Positions 33,477 through 42,829 of a stretch of DNA of 64,000 nucleotides are shown here, piece after piece. The position numbers and the translations under genes were made by a program. Every line of letters begins with the position of its first letter. Positions within the stretch are counted from its first letter, which is position 1. Origin of the DNA: Ensifer sp. MPMI2T (GTDB lineage: Bacteria > Pseudomonadota > Alphaproteobacteria > Rhizobiales > Rhizobiaceae); assembly GCF_004827385.1 (NCBI RefSeq), contig NZ_SRXN01000019.1, positions 1 to 64,000 on the forward strand, in the 5' to 3' direction. The notes under the pieces were generated by a model. It saw only the letters and a list, made by a program, of their open reading frames with translations. It did no database searches and was not told the DNA's origin.

Positions 33477-36074
33477 ATGACTGCTCGCAATGAACCCCTT
33501 TCCGAATACAACCGCCGCCGCGACTTTAGAAAGACGAGCGAACCCAAGGGAACTGTCGCCCGGGGACACGCCGGCAAGAAACGCTTTCTGGTTCAGAAAC
33601 ACGATGCCACCCGCCTGCACTACGACTTCCGCCTCGAATGGGAGGGCGTGCTGAAAAGCTGGGCCGTGACGCGCGGCCCAAGTCTCGATCCGGCAGACAA
33701 GCGCCTTGCGGTGCGTACCGAAGATCATCCCTTAGCCTATGGCGACTTCGAAGGCACGATACCGGAAGAGGAGTACGGCGGCGGCACGGTCATGCTCTGG
33801 GACACCGGCTGGTGGAAGCCGGAAGGCGACCCATCCGAAGGCTTGAAGAAGGGCAAACTCTCGTTTCAATTACACGGCAAGCGGATGACCGGCGGCTGGG
33901 CGCTGGTGCGTATGCGGCCGCGAGACGATGAGAAGCGCGAAAACTGGCTACTGATCAAGGAAAAGGACGAAGACGCCTCAGAGGATGGGGAACGCCTCGT
34001 CGAAGACAACCTGACGAGTGTCAGTACCGGCCGCACCATGGATGAAATTGCTGAGGGCAAGGGCGAAAAGCGGGCACGCGTCTGGCATTCGAACAAGAGC
34101 ACGGCGGCCAATCTCAAAGCTGGCGCAGTTGCCAAGAACAACAATCGACGCAAGCACACGACGCGGAAATCCTTCGGAAAACTGCCCGCCTTCAAGGCGC
34201 CGCAGCTTGCGACCCTGGTTACAAAGGCACCCGCCGGAGACGAATGGCTGAACGAAGCCAAGTTCGACGGCTACCGCTTGATGGCCGCTGTCGGAGGCGG
34301 GACCGTCCGTTGCTACACGCGCAATGGTCTCGACTGGACCGAGAAGTTCCCGGCGATTGCCTCCGCTCTTACCGAGCTCGATTGCAGGTCTGCCCTGATC
34401 GACGGTGAGGTGGTGGCGCTGTCGGAGGAAGGCTCGACCTTTTCGGCCCTGCAAAAGGCGCTGAAGACCGGCGCCACCATACGGCTCTACGCCTTCGATC
34501 TCGTCGAACTCGACGGCAAGGACCTGAGTCGCAAGCCGCTCATCGAGCGAAAGGAGCAACTGAAGGGCTTGCTCGACACGCTCGACGCCACCTCGACCGT
34601 TCAGTACAGCGAGCATGTTGAAGGCAACGGCGAACATGTGCTCGCCGCCATATGCAAGGCCGGACAGGAAGGGATTATCGCGAAGGAAGCGAATGCTCCC
34701 TATCGCAGCGGACGCACCCGAAGCTGGCTGAAGGTCAAATGTACGAAACGCCAGGAGTTCGTCATCGGCGGTTACACCCCGTCGACGAAAAAGGGGCGCG
34801 CCTTCGCCTCGATCCTTCTCGGCACCTTCGAGGGCGATAAGTTGGTCTACCGGGGCGGCGTCGGCACCGGCTTCGCGCAAAAGACCCTGGAAGAGCTCGC
34901 GGCCGCCTTCGCAAAGCGCAGGCGCAAGACGTCACCGTTCGACAGCGTGCCAAGAGAAAGGGAGCGAGATGCCGTCTGGCTGAAACCCGATCTTGTGGCA
35001 GAGGTGGATTTCACCGAGCTTACCCATGACGGATATGTCCGCCATGGTTCATTCGAGGGATTGCGCGAGGACAAGGAGGCCAACGCCGTGAAACTGGAAA
35101 GACCGAAGCCGACGGACCCCACGGCTGAGACCGGGAAGGGCAAACGCGCGACCAGGGCACGGACAGTGGCGCCCGCCAAGGGCGATGCCGATGTTCTCGG
35201 GATTCGCGTCTCGCATCCGGACCGCGTTCTCTTTGCCGGCCAAGGCGTCACCAAGATCGATCTCGCCCGCTACTATGCCGTCGTTGCGGACAGGATGCTG
35301 CCTTTCGCGGCCGATCACCCTCTTTCGCTGGTCCGTTGCCCGCAAGGCGGACAGCGGCAATGCTTCTACCAAAAACATGCCAGCGACGGCTTTCCGCAGG
35401 AGATTCGTGAAGTCCCGATCAAGGAGGCGTCGGGCGAAACCGAGAAATATATGTACGTTCGCGATGCCAAAGGCGTTGTTGCAGCGGTGCAGATGGGCAC
35501 GCTGGAGTTTCACATCTGGGGTGCATCGATCGACCGGCTGGAAAAGCCCGATCGCCTGGTCTTCGATCTCGACCCGGATCCGAGCGTCGACTTCGCCACG
35601 GTCAAGGCGGCTGCCGGCAGCCTGCGGAATGAACTTGCCGATATCGGCCTCGGAACAGTTGCCATGGTAACCGGCGGCAAGGGCGTTCACGTGATTGTGC
35701 CGCTTCGGCCGCATGCCGAGTGGGACGAGGCCAAGGGATTCGCCAAGAAGATGGCGCAGCGTTTCGCAGATCGCGACCCGGACCACTTCATCGCCACGAT
35801 GTCGAAGGCGAAGCGCAAGGGGCGGATCTTCATCGACTGGCTCAGGAACGACCGCGGCGCGACGGCGATCGCCCCCTACTCCACCCGCGCCCGCGCAGGT
35901 GGCCCCGTCGCCACTCCGGTCAGTTGGGACGAACTCGAAGACCTTGCAGCCGCCAACACATTCCACATTCCGGACATTCTTGAACGCATCGAATCCGGCA
36001 CCGATCCGTGGGCGGATATCGGCGAAATCAAGCAGTCGCTGACGAAGAAGATACTGAATTCGGTCGGCGACTGA
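33477..36074 (+). CDS. ligD: Multifunctional DNA ligase D (phosphoesterase-ligase-polymerase)
   Basis: An 865-residue LigD with the order PE-Lig-Pol. Phosphoesterase about 30-190: HDATRLHYDFRLEWEGVLKSWAVTRGPS and PEEEYGGGTVMLWDTG. ATP-dependent ligase about 225-535 with nucleotidyl lysine K262 (EAKFDGYRLMA), IDGEVVALSEEG, LKVKCTKRQEFVIGGY. Polymerase/primase about 570-860: HPDRVLFAGQGVTKIDLARYYAVVADRML, and metal-binding D697 and D699 in FDLDPDPSVDF. LigD seals breaks with Ku in bacterial end joining. All catalytic motifs look intact, although the adjoining ku gene is deleted, so it would depend on another Ku elsewhere. Confidence 0.96.
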   Translation: MTARNEPLSEYNRRRDFRKTSEPKGTVARGHAGKKRFLVQKHDATRLHYDFRLEWEGVLKSWAVTRGPSLDPADKRLAVRTEDHPLAYGDFEGTIPEEEYGGGTVMLWDTGWWKPEGDPSEGLKKGKLSFQLHGKRMTGGWALVRMRPRDDEKRENWLLIKEKDEDASEDGERLVEDNLTSVSTGRTMDEIAEGKGEKRARVWHSNKSTAANLKAGAVAKNNNRRKHTTRKSFGKLPAFKAPQLATLVTKAPAGDEWLNEAKFDGYRLMAAVGGGTVRCYTRNGLDWTEKFPAIASALTELDCRSALIDGEVVALSEEGSTFSALQKALKTGATIRLYAFDLVELDGKDLSRKPLIERKEQLKGLLDTLDATSTVQYSEHVEGNGEHVLAAICKAGQEGIIAKEANAPYRSGRTRSWLKVKCTKRQEFVIGGYTPSTKKGRAFASILLGTFEGDKLVYRGGVGTGFAQKTLEELAAAFAKRRRKTSPFDSVPRERERDAVWLKPDLVAEVDFTELTHDGYVRHGSFEGLREDKEANAVKLERPKPTDPTAETGKGKRATRARTVAPAKGDADVLGIRVSHPDRVLFAGQGVTKIDLARYYAVVADRMLPFAADHPLSLVRCPQGGQRQCFYQKHASDGFPQEIREVPIKEASGETEKYMYVRDAKGVVAAVQMGTLEFHIWGASIDRLEKPDRLVFDLDPDPSVDFATVKAAAGSLRNELADIGLGTVAMVTGGKGVHVIVPLRPHAEWDEAKGFAKKMAQRFADRDPDHFIATMSKAKRKGRIFIDWLRNDRGATAIAPYSTRARAGGPVATPVSWDELEDLAAANTFHIPDILERIESGTDPWADIGEIKQSLTKKILNSVGD

Positions 36075-36103
36075 TCTGCGATCATCGAGATCACATGGTC
36101 GGG

Positions 36104-36571
36104 TCACTCGACCCGAGTCGGAATCTTGTGTCCCGCCGTCAGGAACTTTATCGCCAGTGCTTCCGGCAACCGTCGTGGTCGGCCCTGACCGTTGATGACG
36201 GCGATGATGACCTTGGCGGCGATCAGCAGGGTGCCGTCGCGACGGATCTCCTGCTGCAGTACCATTTTGGCGCCACCCGCCTTCTCGGTCGTCGTTTCGA
36301 TGGTCAGTGTGTCGTCCATGCGCGCCGGCAATTTGAAGTCGATCTCCATGCGGTGAACGACAAAGACGAGGCCTTCCGCATCGCCTTCGATGGCCAGCGA
36401 TGCCTGTTCGACCCCAAGCAGCCGCAGATAGTCGGTTCTGGCCCGCTCCATGAAATGCAGGTAGCGCGCATGATAGACAACGCCGGAAAAATCGGTGTCC
36501 TCGTAATAGACCCGCTGCACGAGTCGGTGGCCGTTTTCGGTCAGTTCGCCCGCGAGCGAAATTAGTGACAT
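36104..36571 (-). CDS. ybgC: YbgC-family acyl-CoA thioesterase (Tol-Pal associated)
   Basis: A 155-residue hotdog-fold thioesterase. The active-site signature is RVYYEDTDFSGVVYHARYLHFMERARTDYLR, with Asp of EDTDFSG as catalytic residue. It usually heads the tol operon and hydrolyses short acyl-CoA or acts on acyl-ACP linked to phospholipid metabolism. Here it is separated from tolQ by ligD, the ku remnant and a small gene. The ATG at 36571 has GGAG upstream and starts the conserved fold; the longer frame is not family-like. It converges on ligD with 29 bases between the stops. Confidence 0.93.
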   Translation of the reverse strand: MSLISLAGELTENGHRLVQRVYYEDTDFSGVVYHARYLHFMERARTDYLRLLGVEQASLAIEGDAEGLVFVVHRMEIDFKLPARMDDTLTIETTTEKAGGAKMVLQQEIRRDGTLLIAAKVIIAVINGQGRPRRLPEALAIKFLTAGHKIPTRVE

Positions 36572-36701
36572 CGTCTCATTCTCCGGGAGGATTTTTCTTT
36601 TCCTGTGCAGGAACAAAAAGCCATTTGCAAGCATTGCAGCTTTGTCACAATCCTATCCTATCACCTCACCATGTCCTTCTTCGCGATCAGGAGAACCGTG
36701 C

Positions 36702-37922
36702 ATGAAGATTGCAATCCTCGGCGGTGATGGTTTCGTCGGCTGGCCCACTGCGCTGCATCTATCCGATGCGGGCCACGACATCCACATTCTCGACAACCTT
36801 TCCCGTCGCTGGATCGACACGGAACTCGGCGTCCAGTCGTTGACTCCGATGGACTCGATCCAGGAGCGCACCCGCATCTGGCATGCCGAGACCGGCCGCC
36901 GCATCCACTTCAACCTGATCGATCTCGCTCGCGACTACGAGCTTCTCAAGAACTGGCTCGCCGAGCACCGTCCGGATGCGATCGTCCATTTCGCCGAACA
37001 GCGCGCAGCGCCCTATTCGATGAAGAGCGACCGGCACAAGAACTACACGGTCAACAACAACGTCAACGCCACGCACAACCTCCTCAATGCGCTGGTGGAA
37101 TTGAGCCTCGACGCCCACCTCGTGCATCTCGGGACCATGGGCGTCTATGGTTATTCGACCGTCGGCGCGGCGATCCCCGAGGGCTATCTGCCGGTCGGGA
37201 TCGAGACGATGAATGGCGAGACCGTGAGCCAGGAGATCCTTTATCCGTCGAACCCCGGCTCGATCTATCACATGACCAAGTGCCTCGATCAGCTTCTCTT
37301 CCAGTTCTATGCCAAGAACGATGGCCTCCGGATCACCGACCTGCACCAGGGCATCGTCTGGGGCACGCACACCGAGCAGACGCGCCGGCATCAGCAGCTC
37401 ATCAACCGTTTCGACTATGACGGCGATTACGGCACCGTGCTCAATCGCTTCCTGATCCAGGCGGCGATCGGCTACCCGCTGACGGTTCACGGCACCGGCG
37501 GCCAGACCCGCGCCTTCATCCATATACAGGACTCGGTCCGGTGCATCGAGCTCGCGCTCAACAATCCGCCTGCGCGCGGCAGCCGCGTCGAGATTTTCAA
37601 CCAGATGACCGAGACGCATCGGGTCCGTGATCTCGCCGAAATGATCGCCGCGATGACCGGTTCCAGGATCGCCTGGCTGCCCAATCCGCGCAAGGAGGCC
37701 GCCGAGAACGACCTGGTGGTCCACAATGAGAAATTCCTGGCGCTCGGCCTTGACCCGATCCGTCTTCAGGACGGGCTGCTTTCGGAAATCGTCGATGTGG
37801 CAAAGAAATTCGCCTACCGCGTCGATCGTTCGCGTGTCCCGGCCGTCGCCGCCTGGACGAAGGACATCGCACCGTTGATCAATCACGATCCGGAAGGCAA
37901 ACGGCTGAAATCCGTTTCATGA
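36702..37922 (+). CDS. sqdB: UDP-sulfoquinovose synthase SqdB
   Basis: A 406-residue short-chain dehydrogenase/epimerase-type enzyme that makes UDP-sulfoquinovose from UDP-glucose and sulfite for the sulfolipid SQDG. The NAD loop is ILGGDGFVGWPTALHLSDAGH; the catalytic YxxxK is Y189HMTK193; and the long insert DNLSRRWIDTELGVQSLTPM is specific to the SQD1/SqdB group. The ATG at 36702 follows GATCAGGAGAACC and is chosen over the in-frame upstream start. Its stop codon overlaps the sqdD start (ATGA), so the operon is translationally coupled. Confidence 0.95.
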   Translation: MKIAILGGDGFVGWPTALHLSDAGHDIHILDNLSRRWIDTELGVQSLTPMDSIQERTRIWHAETGRRIHFNLIDLARDYELLKNWLAEHRPDAIVHFAEQRAAPYSMKSDRHKNYTVNNNVNATHNLLNALVELSLDAHLVHLGTMGVYGYSTVGAAIPEGYLPVGIETMNGETVSQEILYPSNPGSIYHMTKCLDQLLFQFYAKNDGLRITDLHQGIVWGTHTEQTRRHQQLINRFDYDGDYGTVLNRFLIQAAIGYPLTVHGTGGQTRAFIHIQDSVRCIELALNNPPARGSRVEIFNQMTETHRVRDLAEMIAAMTGSRIAWLPNPRKEAAENDLVVHNEKFLALGLDPIRLQDGLLSEIVDVAKKFAYRVDRSRVPAVAAWTKDIAPLINHDPEGKRLKSVS

Positions 37923-38785
37923 CTACTGCGACGCCTCAGCCGAGGGGGCTTAGCCCCTCGCCTCCTGCCGCCCGCCACGCCTTCGTGACGCTCGTCACCA
38001 ATGCCGACTATGTGCTCGGCGCACGCGCACTGCTGCGGTCGATCCGGCTGACCCGAACGCCGGCTGATATCGTCGTGCTCTACACCGGCGGGGTGGACGC
38101 CGCCGCGCTCGAGCCGCTCACGGAATTCGATTGCCGCCTCGTCGAAACGGAGCTCCTGCCCCTCTCAGACGACTTCAACGCCCGCCACGCGCGCCGCAAC
38201 GTCCACGAGAAGGCGCCCTTCACCAAGGGCCGGAAACCCGAATTCCACTCGCCGCTCGACAATTTCTGCAAGCTCCGGCTCTGGCAACTCGTCGAATACG
38301 AGCGCTGTGTCTTCATCGACGCCGATGCGATCGTCCTGCGCAACATCGACAAGCTCTTCCGCTACCCGGAATTTTCCGCCGCGCCCAACGTCTATGAGAG
38401 CCTCGGCGATTTTCACCGGCTGAATTCCGGCGTCTTCGTCGCCGAACCGTCGATCGATACATTCGACAAGATGCTCGCGGTTCTGGACGCGCCGGGGGCC
38501 TTCTGGCCGCGCACCGACCAGACGTTCCTGCAGAGCTACTTTCCCGACTGGCACGGCCTGCCGGTGACGATGAACATGCTGCAATATGTCTGGTTCAATC
38601 TGCCGGCGCTCTGGGACTGGCGCTCCATCGGCGTGCTGCATTACCAGTATGAGAAACCCTGGGAGGCGGATCATCCGCGTGCCGACGCTCTTCGGCCGCT
38701 CATCGAGCTCTGGCATGCCTACCTGACCGGAGAGAATATTCCGGACCTCGACACGCTCGACAATCCGGCGCAACCCGGCACGTGA
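37919..38785 (+). CDS. sqdD: Glycosyltransferase SqdD (GT8 type)
   Basis: A 288-residue glycogenin-like GT8 glycosyltransferase. It starts ARHAFVTLVTNADYVLGARALLRSIRLT, has the metal/nucleotide-sugar DxD in VFIDADAIVLRNIDKLFR, and FSAAPNVYESLGDFHRLNSGVFVAEPS and the GVLHYQYEKPW segment. In the sqdBDC operons of Rhodobacter and Sinorhizobium SqdD is thought to transfer sulfoquinovose to diacylglycerol. It overlaps sqdB by four bases and precedes sqdC by four bases. The position and family make the assignment firm. Confidence 0.9.
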   Translation: MTTATPQPRGLSPSPPAARHAFVTLVTNADYVLGARALLRSIRLTRTPADIVVLYTGGVDAAALEPLTEFDCRLVETELLPLSDDFNARHARRNVHEKAPFTKGRKPEFHSPLDNFCKLRLWQLVEYERCVFIDADAIVLRNIDKLFRYPEFSAAPNVYESLGDFHRLNSGVFVAEPSIDTFDKMLAVLDAPGAFWPRTDQTFLQSYFPDWHGLPVTMNMLQYVWFNLPALWDWRSIGVLHYQYEKPWEADHPRADALRPLIELWHAYLTGENIPDLDTLDNPAQPGT

Positions 38786-38789
38786 CCCC

Positions 38790-39713
38790 ATGACTCGCGT
38801 TCTTGTTTCCGGCGGCACCGGCTTTGTCGGCCGTTTCATCGTCGAGCATCTCATCGCCCACGGCTACAAGGTTGCGGTCGGTGGTCGCACGCCGCCGGCC
38901 AGCGGGTTCTTCTCACAGCCGGTGGCCTATGTTCCGCTCCGCCTCGATCCGGATGCAGACCAGATCGCCGCGTTCGACGACATCTATTATTTCGTCCATG
39001 CCGCCTTCGAGCACGTCGAGGGCAAATATCGTGGTGGCGAAGGCGCGGACCCGGAGGGCTTCCGCCACGCCAACCTCGACGGCTCGGTCCGACTCTTCGA
39101 CGAGGCACGTGCTGCCGGGGTTCGCCGCTGTGTGTTTCTGTCGAGCCGTGCCGTCTATGGGAAAACGCAGGTCCCCGTTTGCGACGAGACGTCGCCCGCC
39201 ATGCCCGACACGCTCTACGGGACAGTGAAGCTTGCCAGCGAAGACGCCTTGAAAGCAATGACCGGCCACGGCTTCGCCACGACCAGCCTGCGCGTGACAG
39301 GCGTCTACGGGCCGGCGGGTGCCGGGCGGAAACACAAATGGAGCAGCCTCTTCGCCGACTATCTTGCAGGCAAGGCGGTTCCGCCACGCGCCGGCACGGA
39401 AGTGCACGGCGACGACGTGGCCCAGGCTGTGAAGCTTGTGCTGGAAGCGGAGACAGCCAAGATCTCCGGCAAAGTGTTCAACGTCTCGGACGTGCTCACC
39501 GACAACCGTGAAATCCTCTCCATTCTCCAGAAGGCAACCGGTTGCTCCCATCCGTTGCCGCCTGCGGCGGAGACGGCCGTTTTCAAGGCAATGTCGACGG
39601 ATAAGCTGCGTGCGCTCGGCTGGATGCCCGGTGGACCCGAACGGCTTGCGGCGACGATCCGCGAATTGGCTGCAGACGCGACTGCGGATGTTAACGATTG
39701 CTCCTCACCCTAA
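38790..39713 (+). CDS. sqdC: SqdC, NAD-dependent epimerase/dehydratase family
   Basis: A 307-residue SDR-type protein: VSGGTGFVGRFIVEHLIAHGYKVAVGGRTPP as NAD(P) loop, LSSRAVYG, and YGTVKLASEDAL with the catalytic YxxxK. SqdC is the third gene of the bacterial sulfolipid operon; its exact reaction is unsettled, and in Rhodobacter loss of sqdC causes accumulation of sulfoquinovosyl-dihydroxyacetone, suggesting a reductase or specificity factor. It follows sqdD closely. A GC-rich palindromic repeat follows the stop codon. Confidence 0.85.
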   Translation: MTRVLVSGGTGFVGRFIVEHLIAHGYKVAVGGRTPPASGFFSQPVAYVPLRLDPDADQIAAFDDIYYFVHAAFEHVEGKYRGGEGADPEGFRHANLDGSVRLFDEARAAGVRRCVFLSSRAVYGKTQVPVCDETSPAMPDTLYGTVKLASEDALKAMTGHGFATTSLRVTGVYGPAGAGRKHKWSSLFADYLAGKAVPPRAGTEVHGDDVAQAVKLVLEAETAKISGKVFNVSDVLTDNREILSILQKATGCSHPLPPAAETAVFKAMSTDKLRALGWMPGGPERLAATIRELAADATADVNDCSSP

Positions 39714-39826
39714 CCCTCTCCCCGCTCGCGGGGCGAGGGGACGAGAACGTGGGCGCCGCGAGTCCGCCCCGCGAGTGGGGAGAAGGTGGCGGCAGCCGGA
39801 TGAGGGGGAAGCCAATCGAAAGACGC
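39704..39826. repeat. GC-rich palindromic repeat (family C)
   Basis: CCTCACCCTAACCCTCTCCCCGC at the left and GCGGGGCGAGGGGACGAGAACG in the middle, with GCGAGTGGGGAGAAGGTGGC and GGATGAGGGGG at the right, form a composite palindrome between the convergent sqdC and metallophosphoesterase genes. This pattern is frequent between Rhizobiales genes. Confidence 0.7.
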
Positions 39827-39833
39827 CACCCGC

Positions 39834-40736
39834 CTACCCCAGATCGATCACAACGATTTCCGGCGGAACGCCGAAGCGAATGGGCGCGACCGAACAGCCG
39901 AGGCCGCCGGAGACGATCAGGTTGCGATCCTCTTCGACGATATGGCCATAGGCGTACCGGTCGCCAAAGCGGGAAGGCACGACTGGCGCGAGACCCGCGA
40001 ACCGAACCTGTCCGCCATGGGTATGGCCGGAGAGCGTCAAGGAGACCCGCGCTGGCACTTCCGGAAAGATGTCGGGCTCGTGTGCCAGAAGAATGACCGG
40101 CGCGTTGTCGTTCACCTGCGCCAGCGTGCCGCCCAGATCATCAAGACCCGTCATGGCGCGCCGGCCCCATTTCTTGCCGGGCAGAAGGGCAAGCTGGTCC
40201 TCTAGCCCGGCAAGCCAGAACCCATATCCGTCCTTTTCCAGGCGGATGGCACGGTTGCTGTGGACCGCAATGCCGACATTCGCCAGTGCGCGGTGGCCGA
40301 AGGTTTCGCCGCCGCCGTTCTTCTGCGCGGTTCTGTCTTCCCACCAGTCGTGATTGCCCATGATCGCATGGACACCGAGCGGGGCCCTCAGCGTCCCGAG
40401 CGCTTTCGACCATTCGCTGGAGTGGACATAGCGCGTGACCAGGTTCATGCCGGAGGCGTAGTCCCCGAGCAGAACCGTGATGTCGCCGCCGAGGTCGTTC
40501 GCCTGCGCGCAGATGGAGGCGATACGCATGGTCGACATCCACGGCTCGCAAGCGTGAAGGTCGGCAAGCGCGACGACGCGAAGCTTCAGACCGGGTGTCC
40601 AGCCGGGCGGCGTCAGTGTGTAGCGCGCAATATTCAGCCGCGCGAGCGGCTCGATGGCAAAGGCATAGCTGCCGAGAGCCGCAAAACTTGCGAAACCACC
40701 ACCGAGCGTCTGCAGGAATCCTCGGCGCGTGAACAT
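39834..40736 (-). CDS. Exported metallophosphoesterase (calcineurin-like)
   Basis: A 300-residue protein with a twin-arginine-like signal (MFTRRGFLQTLGGGFASFAALGSYAFA). The metal centre motifs of the calcineurin-like fold are in order: LADLHACEPW, VLLGDYASG, MGNHDWWED, and LAHEPDIFPE with LSGHTHGGQVRF. It resembles the YkuE/UshA-like membrane-associated phosphoesterases; the substrate may be a UDP-diacylglucosamine or lipid phosphate, which sequence alone cannot show. Its start lies one base after the ruvB stop, so it is probably the last gene of the ruv operon. Confidence 0.88.
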   Translation of the reverse strand: MFTRRGFLQTLGGGFASFAALGSYAFAIEPLARLNIARYTLTPPGWTPGLKLRVVALADLHACEPWMSTMRIASICAQANDLGGDITVLLGDYASGMNLVTRYVHSSEWSKALGTLRAPLGVHAIMGNHDWWEDRTAQKNGGGETFGHRALANVGIAVHSNRAIRLEKDGYGFWLAGLEDQLALLPGKKWGRRAMTGLDDLGGTLAQVNDNAPVILLAHEPDIFPEVPARVSLTLSGHTHGGQVRFAGLAPVVPSRFGDRYAYGHIVEEDRNLIVSGGLGCSVAPIRFGVPPEIVVIDLG

Positions 40737-40737
40737 T

Positions 40738-41778
40738 TCAGTCGTCCTCCAGCGTCAGCCGGAACTGGGTCGTCTCGATATCCTTCGGCGGATTGAGGCC
40801 GAGATGCTTCCAGGCGTTCGCCGTCAGCACCCGGCCGCGCGGCGTGCGCTGGATGAAGCCCTGCTGGATCAGATAGGGTTCGATGATGTCTTCGATCGCA
40901 TCGCGCGGCTCAGAAAGCCCGGCCGCAATCGTGTCGATGCCAACCGGTCCGCCGCCGAAATTGTGGGCGATCATCGTCAGATAGCGACGGTCAAGCTGGT
41001 CGAGCCCCATATTGTCGACCAGCAACCGCGTCAGCGCCTCGTCGGCAAGCTCGCGAGTCACGGCCTCGACCCGTGCAACTTCGGCGAAGTCACGCACCCG
41101 GCGCAGGAGCCGGCCGGCGATGCGCGGCGTGCCGCGGGCGCGGCGGGCGATTTCGCGCGCCCCTTCGTCGGTCATGCCGAGGCCCATCAGCCGCGCGCCA
41201 CGGCGCACGATCAGCTCCAGTTCCTCGACCGTGTAGAAATTGAGACGGACCGGGATGCCGAAGCGGTCGCGCAACGGCGTCGTCAAGAGGCCGAGGCGCG
41301 TGGTCGCCGCCACCAGCGTGAATTTAGCAAGGTCGATCTTCACCGAGCGCGCCGCCGGTCCCTCGCCGATGATGAGGTCGAGCTGGAAATCCTCCATGGC
41401 CGGGTAGAGAATTTCCTCGACCGCCGGATTCAAGCGATGGATCTCGTCAATGAATAGCACGTCGCGCTCTTCGAGGTTGGTAAGCAGCGCCGCCAGATCG
41501 CCGGCCTTGGCGATCACCGGCCCGGACGTCGAGCGGAAGTTGACGCCGAGTTCCTTTGCCATGATCTGGGCGAGTGTTGTCTTGCCGAGCCCCGGGGGGC
41601 CGACGAAAAGCACGTGGTCGAGTGCCTCGCCACGATTGCGCGCGGCCTCGATGAAGATCTTGAGATTGGCGCGCGCCTCCGCCTGGCCGGTGAATTCGTC
41701 GAGCGATTGCGGACGCAGCGTCGCGTCGAGGTCCTCGCCCCGCTTCTCCGGCGCGATCAGGCGTGCGGCTTCACTCAT
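40738..41778 (-). CDS. ruvB: Holliday junction branch-migration helicase RuvB
   Basis: A 346-residue AAA+ ATPase. Walker A is [19 protein letters not shown], Walker B region [16 protein letters not shown], sensor 1 [20 protein letters not shown], and the C-terminal winged helix ([34 protein letters not shown]...[15 protein letters not shown]). It drives branch migration with RuvA in recombination repair. The ATG at 41778 lies one base after the stop codon of the small membrane ORF, which in turn overlaps ruvA, so all are cotranslated. Confidence 0.98.
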   Translation of the reverse strand: MSEAARLIAPEKRGEDLDATLRPQSLDEFTGQAEARANLKIFIEAARNRGEALDHVLFVGPPGLGKTTLAQIMAKELGVNFRSTSGPVIAKAGDLAALLTNLEERDVLFIDEIHRLNPAVEEILYPAMEDFQLDLIIGEGPAARSVKIDLAKFTLVAATTRLGLLTTPLRDRFGIPVRLNFYTVEELELIVRRGARLMGLGMTDEGAREIARRARGTPRIAGRLLRRVRDFAEVARVEAVTRELADEALTRLLVDNMGLDQLDRRYLTMIAHNFGGGPVGIDTIAAGLSEPRDAIEDIIEPYLIQQGFIQRTPRGRVLTANAWKHLGLNPPKDIETTQFRLTLEDD

Positions 41779-41779
41779 C

Positions 41780-41953
41780 TCAAAACTTCCATTCGGGCTG
41801 AACCGCAGTCATGGGAATGCTGACGGTAAAGCCGATCATCGCCACGGCTGCGACGCTCAACCATACCGGGAGCGCGGCAGCCGATCCAGTGGGATCGGCT
41901 CGCGATCCCTGTACTCCGATGTCATTGTGGCTGCAGAAAGGCCTGCCATTCAC
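41780..41953 (-). CDS. Small membrane ORF between ruvA and ruvB (57 codons)
   Basis: A GTG-started frame of 57 residues with one predicted transmembrane helix near the end: [24 protein letters not shown], followed by QPEWKF. The GTG overlaps the ruvA stop codon (GTGA) and the frame ends one base before the ruvB ATG, the spacing expected of a real gene in a translationally coupled operon. No family is recognised. Alternative: a spacer that happens to be open, but the overlap at one end and one-base gap at the other argue against chance. Confidence 0.6.
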   Translation of the reverse strand: MNGRPFCSHNDIGVQGSRADPTGSAAALPVWLSVAAVAMIGFTVSIPMTAVQPEWKF

Positions 41954-42567
41954 CGGGAGAGTTCCTTCAGGCCCAGGCGGATAAGCTTGGCACTGTCGGC
42001 GCTCTCCCCACCATTCTTCAACGCAGCCGCGACGGCGTTTGCCGCCTGATCGCGCGAATAGCCGAGATTGGTGAGCGCCGAGACCGCGTCGGAAACCGGC
42101 GCCGGCGCGACCCCTTCGCCGAGTTCCTGCTTCAGGCCGATCGACGGGGCCATCTCGCCGGCAAAGGCCGGAGCCTTGTTCTTGAGTTCGGTGACGATGC
42201 GAACGGCCACTTTCGGCCCGACACCCGGTGCTCGGGAAATCGACGTCTTGTCCTGCAAAGCTATGGCATTGGCCAGCTCGCCGGGCGTTAACGTCGAAAG
42301 CACGGCCAATGCGACTTTGGAGCCCACCCCCTGAACGCTCTGAAGCAGGCGGAACCACTCGCGCTCCAGGGCCGTCAGAAAGCCAAAAAGCTTGAGCTGG
42401 TCCTCGCGCACATAGGTCTCAATGAAGAGCGCCGCCGCTTCGCCCGCCGATCCGAGCTTGCCGAGGGTGCGCGCCGAACAATGGGCGACGTATCCGACTC
42501 CGTGGACGTCGAGAACGACGTGATCCTCGCCGATCTCATCTATGGTGCCCTTGAGCTTGCCGATCAT
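41950..42567 (-). CDS. ruvA: Holliday junction DNA helicase subunit RuvA
   Basis: A 205-residue protein: N-terminal OB-fold ([35 protein letters not shown]), helix-hairpin-helix middle ([26 protein letters not shown] and [20 protein letters not shown]) and the small C-terminal RuvB-binding domain ([26 protein letters not shown]). RuvA binds the four-way junction and recruits RuvB. The frame is in the usual ruvC-ruvA-ruvB order; a repeat sits between ruvC and ruvA. Confidence 0.97.
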   Translation of the reverse strand: MIGKLKGTIDEIGEDHVVLDVHGVGYVAHCSARTLGKLGSAGEAAALFIETYVREDQLKLFGFLTALEREWFRLLQSVQGVGSKVALAVLSTLTPGELANAIALQDKTSISRAPGVGPKVAVRIVTELKNKAPAFAGEMAPSIGLKQELGEGVAPAPVSDAVSALTNLGYSRDQAANAVAAALKNGGESADSAKLIRLGLKELSR

Positions 42568-42635
42568 CTGGATCCCGTCTTTCTGTGTCCCTGAATGTGG
42601 AGATTTCCTTGTAAGTCGCGATCTATGCTACCCCT

Positions 42636-42800
42636 TCTGGCCTGCCGGCCATCTCCCCACAGCGGGGAGAGCAGATGTGGCACCATCTGCGCCTCCACCG
42701 GAGCTTTCCGCTTACTGACACGTTTCGGTCGGAGCGAGGGACAAGCCGCTTGTATTCTCCCCCCTTGTGGGGGAGATGGCCGGCAGGCCAGAGGGGGATA
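42636..42800. repeat. Long inverted repeat (family C) between ruvA and ruvC
   Basis: CTGGCCTGCCGGCCATCTCCCC at the left pairs with GGGGGAGATGGCCGGCAGGCCAG at the right, giving arms of about 20 bases around 110 bases of spacer that contains a further ACAGCGGGGAGAG unit. It is located inside the ruv operon. Confidence 0.75.
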
Positions 42801-42829
42801 GACCGTCACCATCATCCGCTCTCCGCTAC

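Noticed and set aside
41780-42358. 192-codon minus-strand frame covering ruvA in another frame
   Set aside because: The part overlapping ruvA is an Arg/Gly-rich shadow. Only the last 57 codons after the ruvA stop are kept as a small gene.
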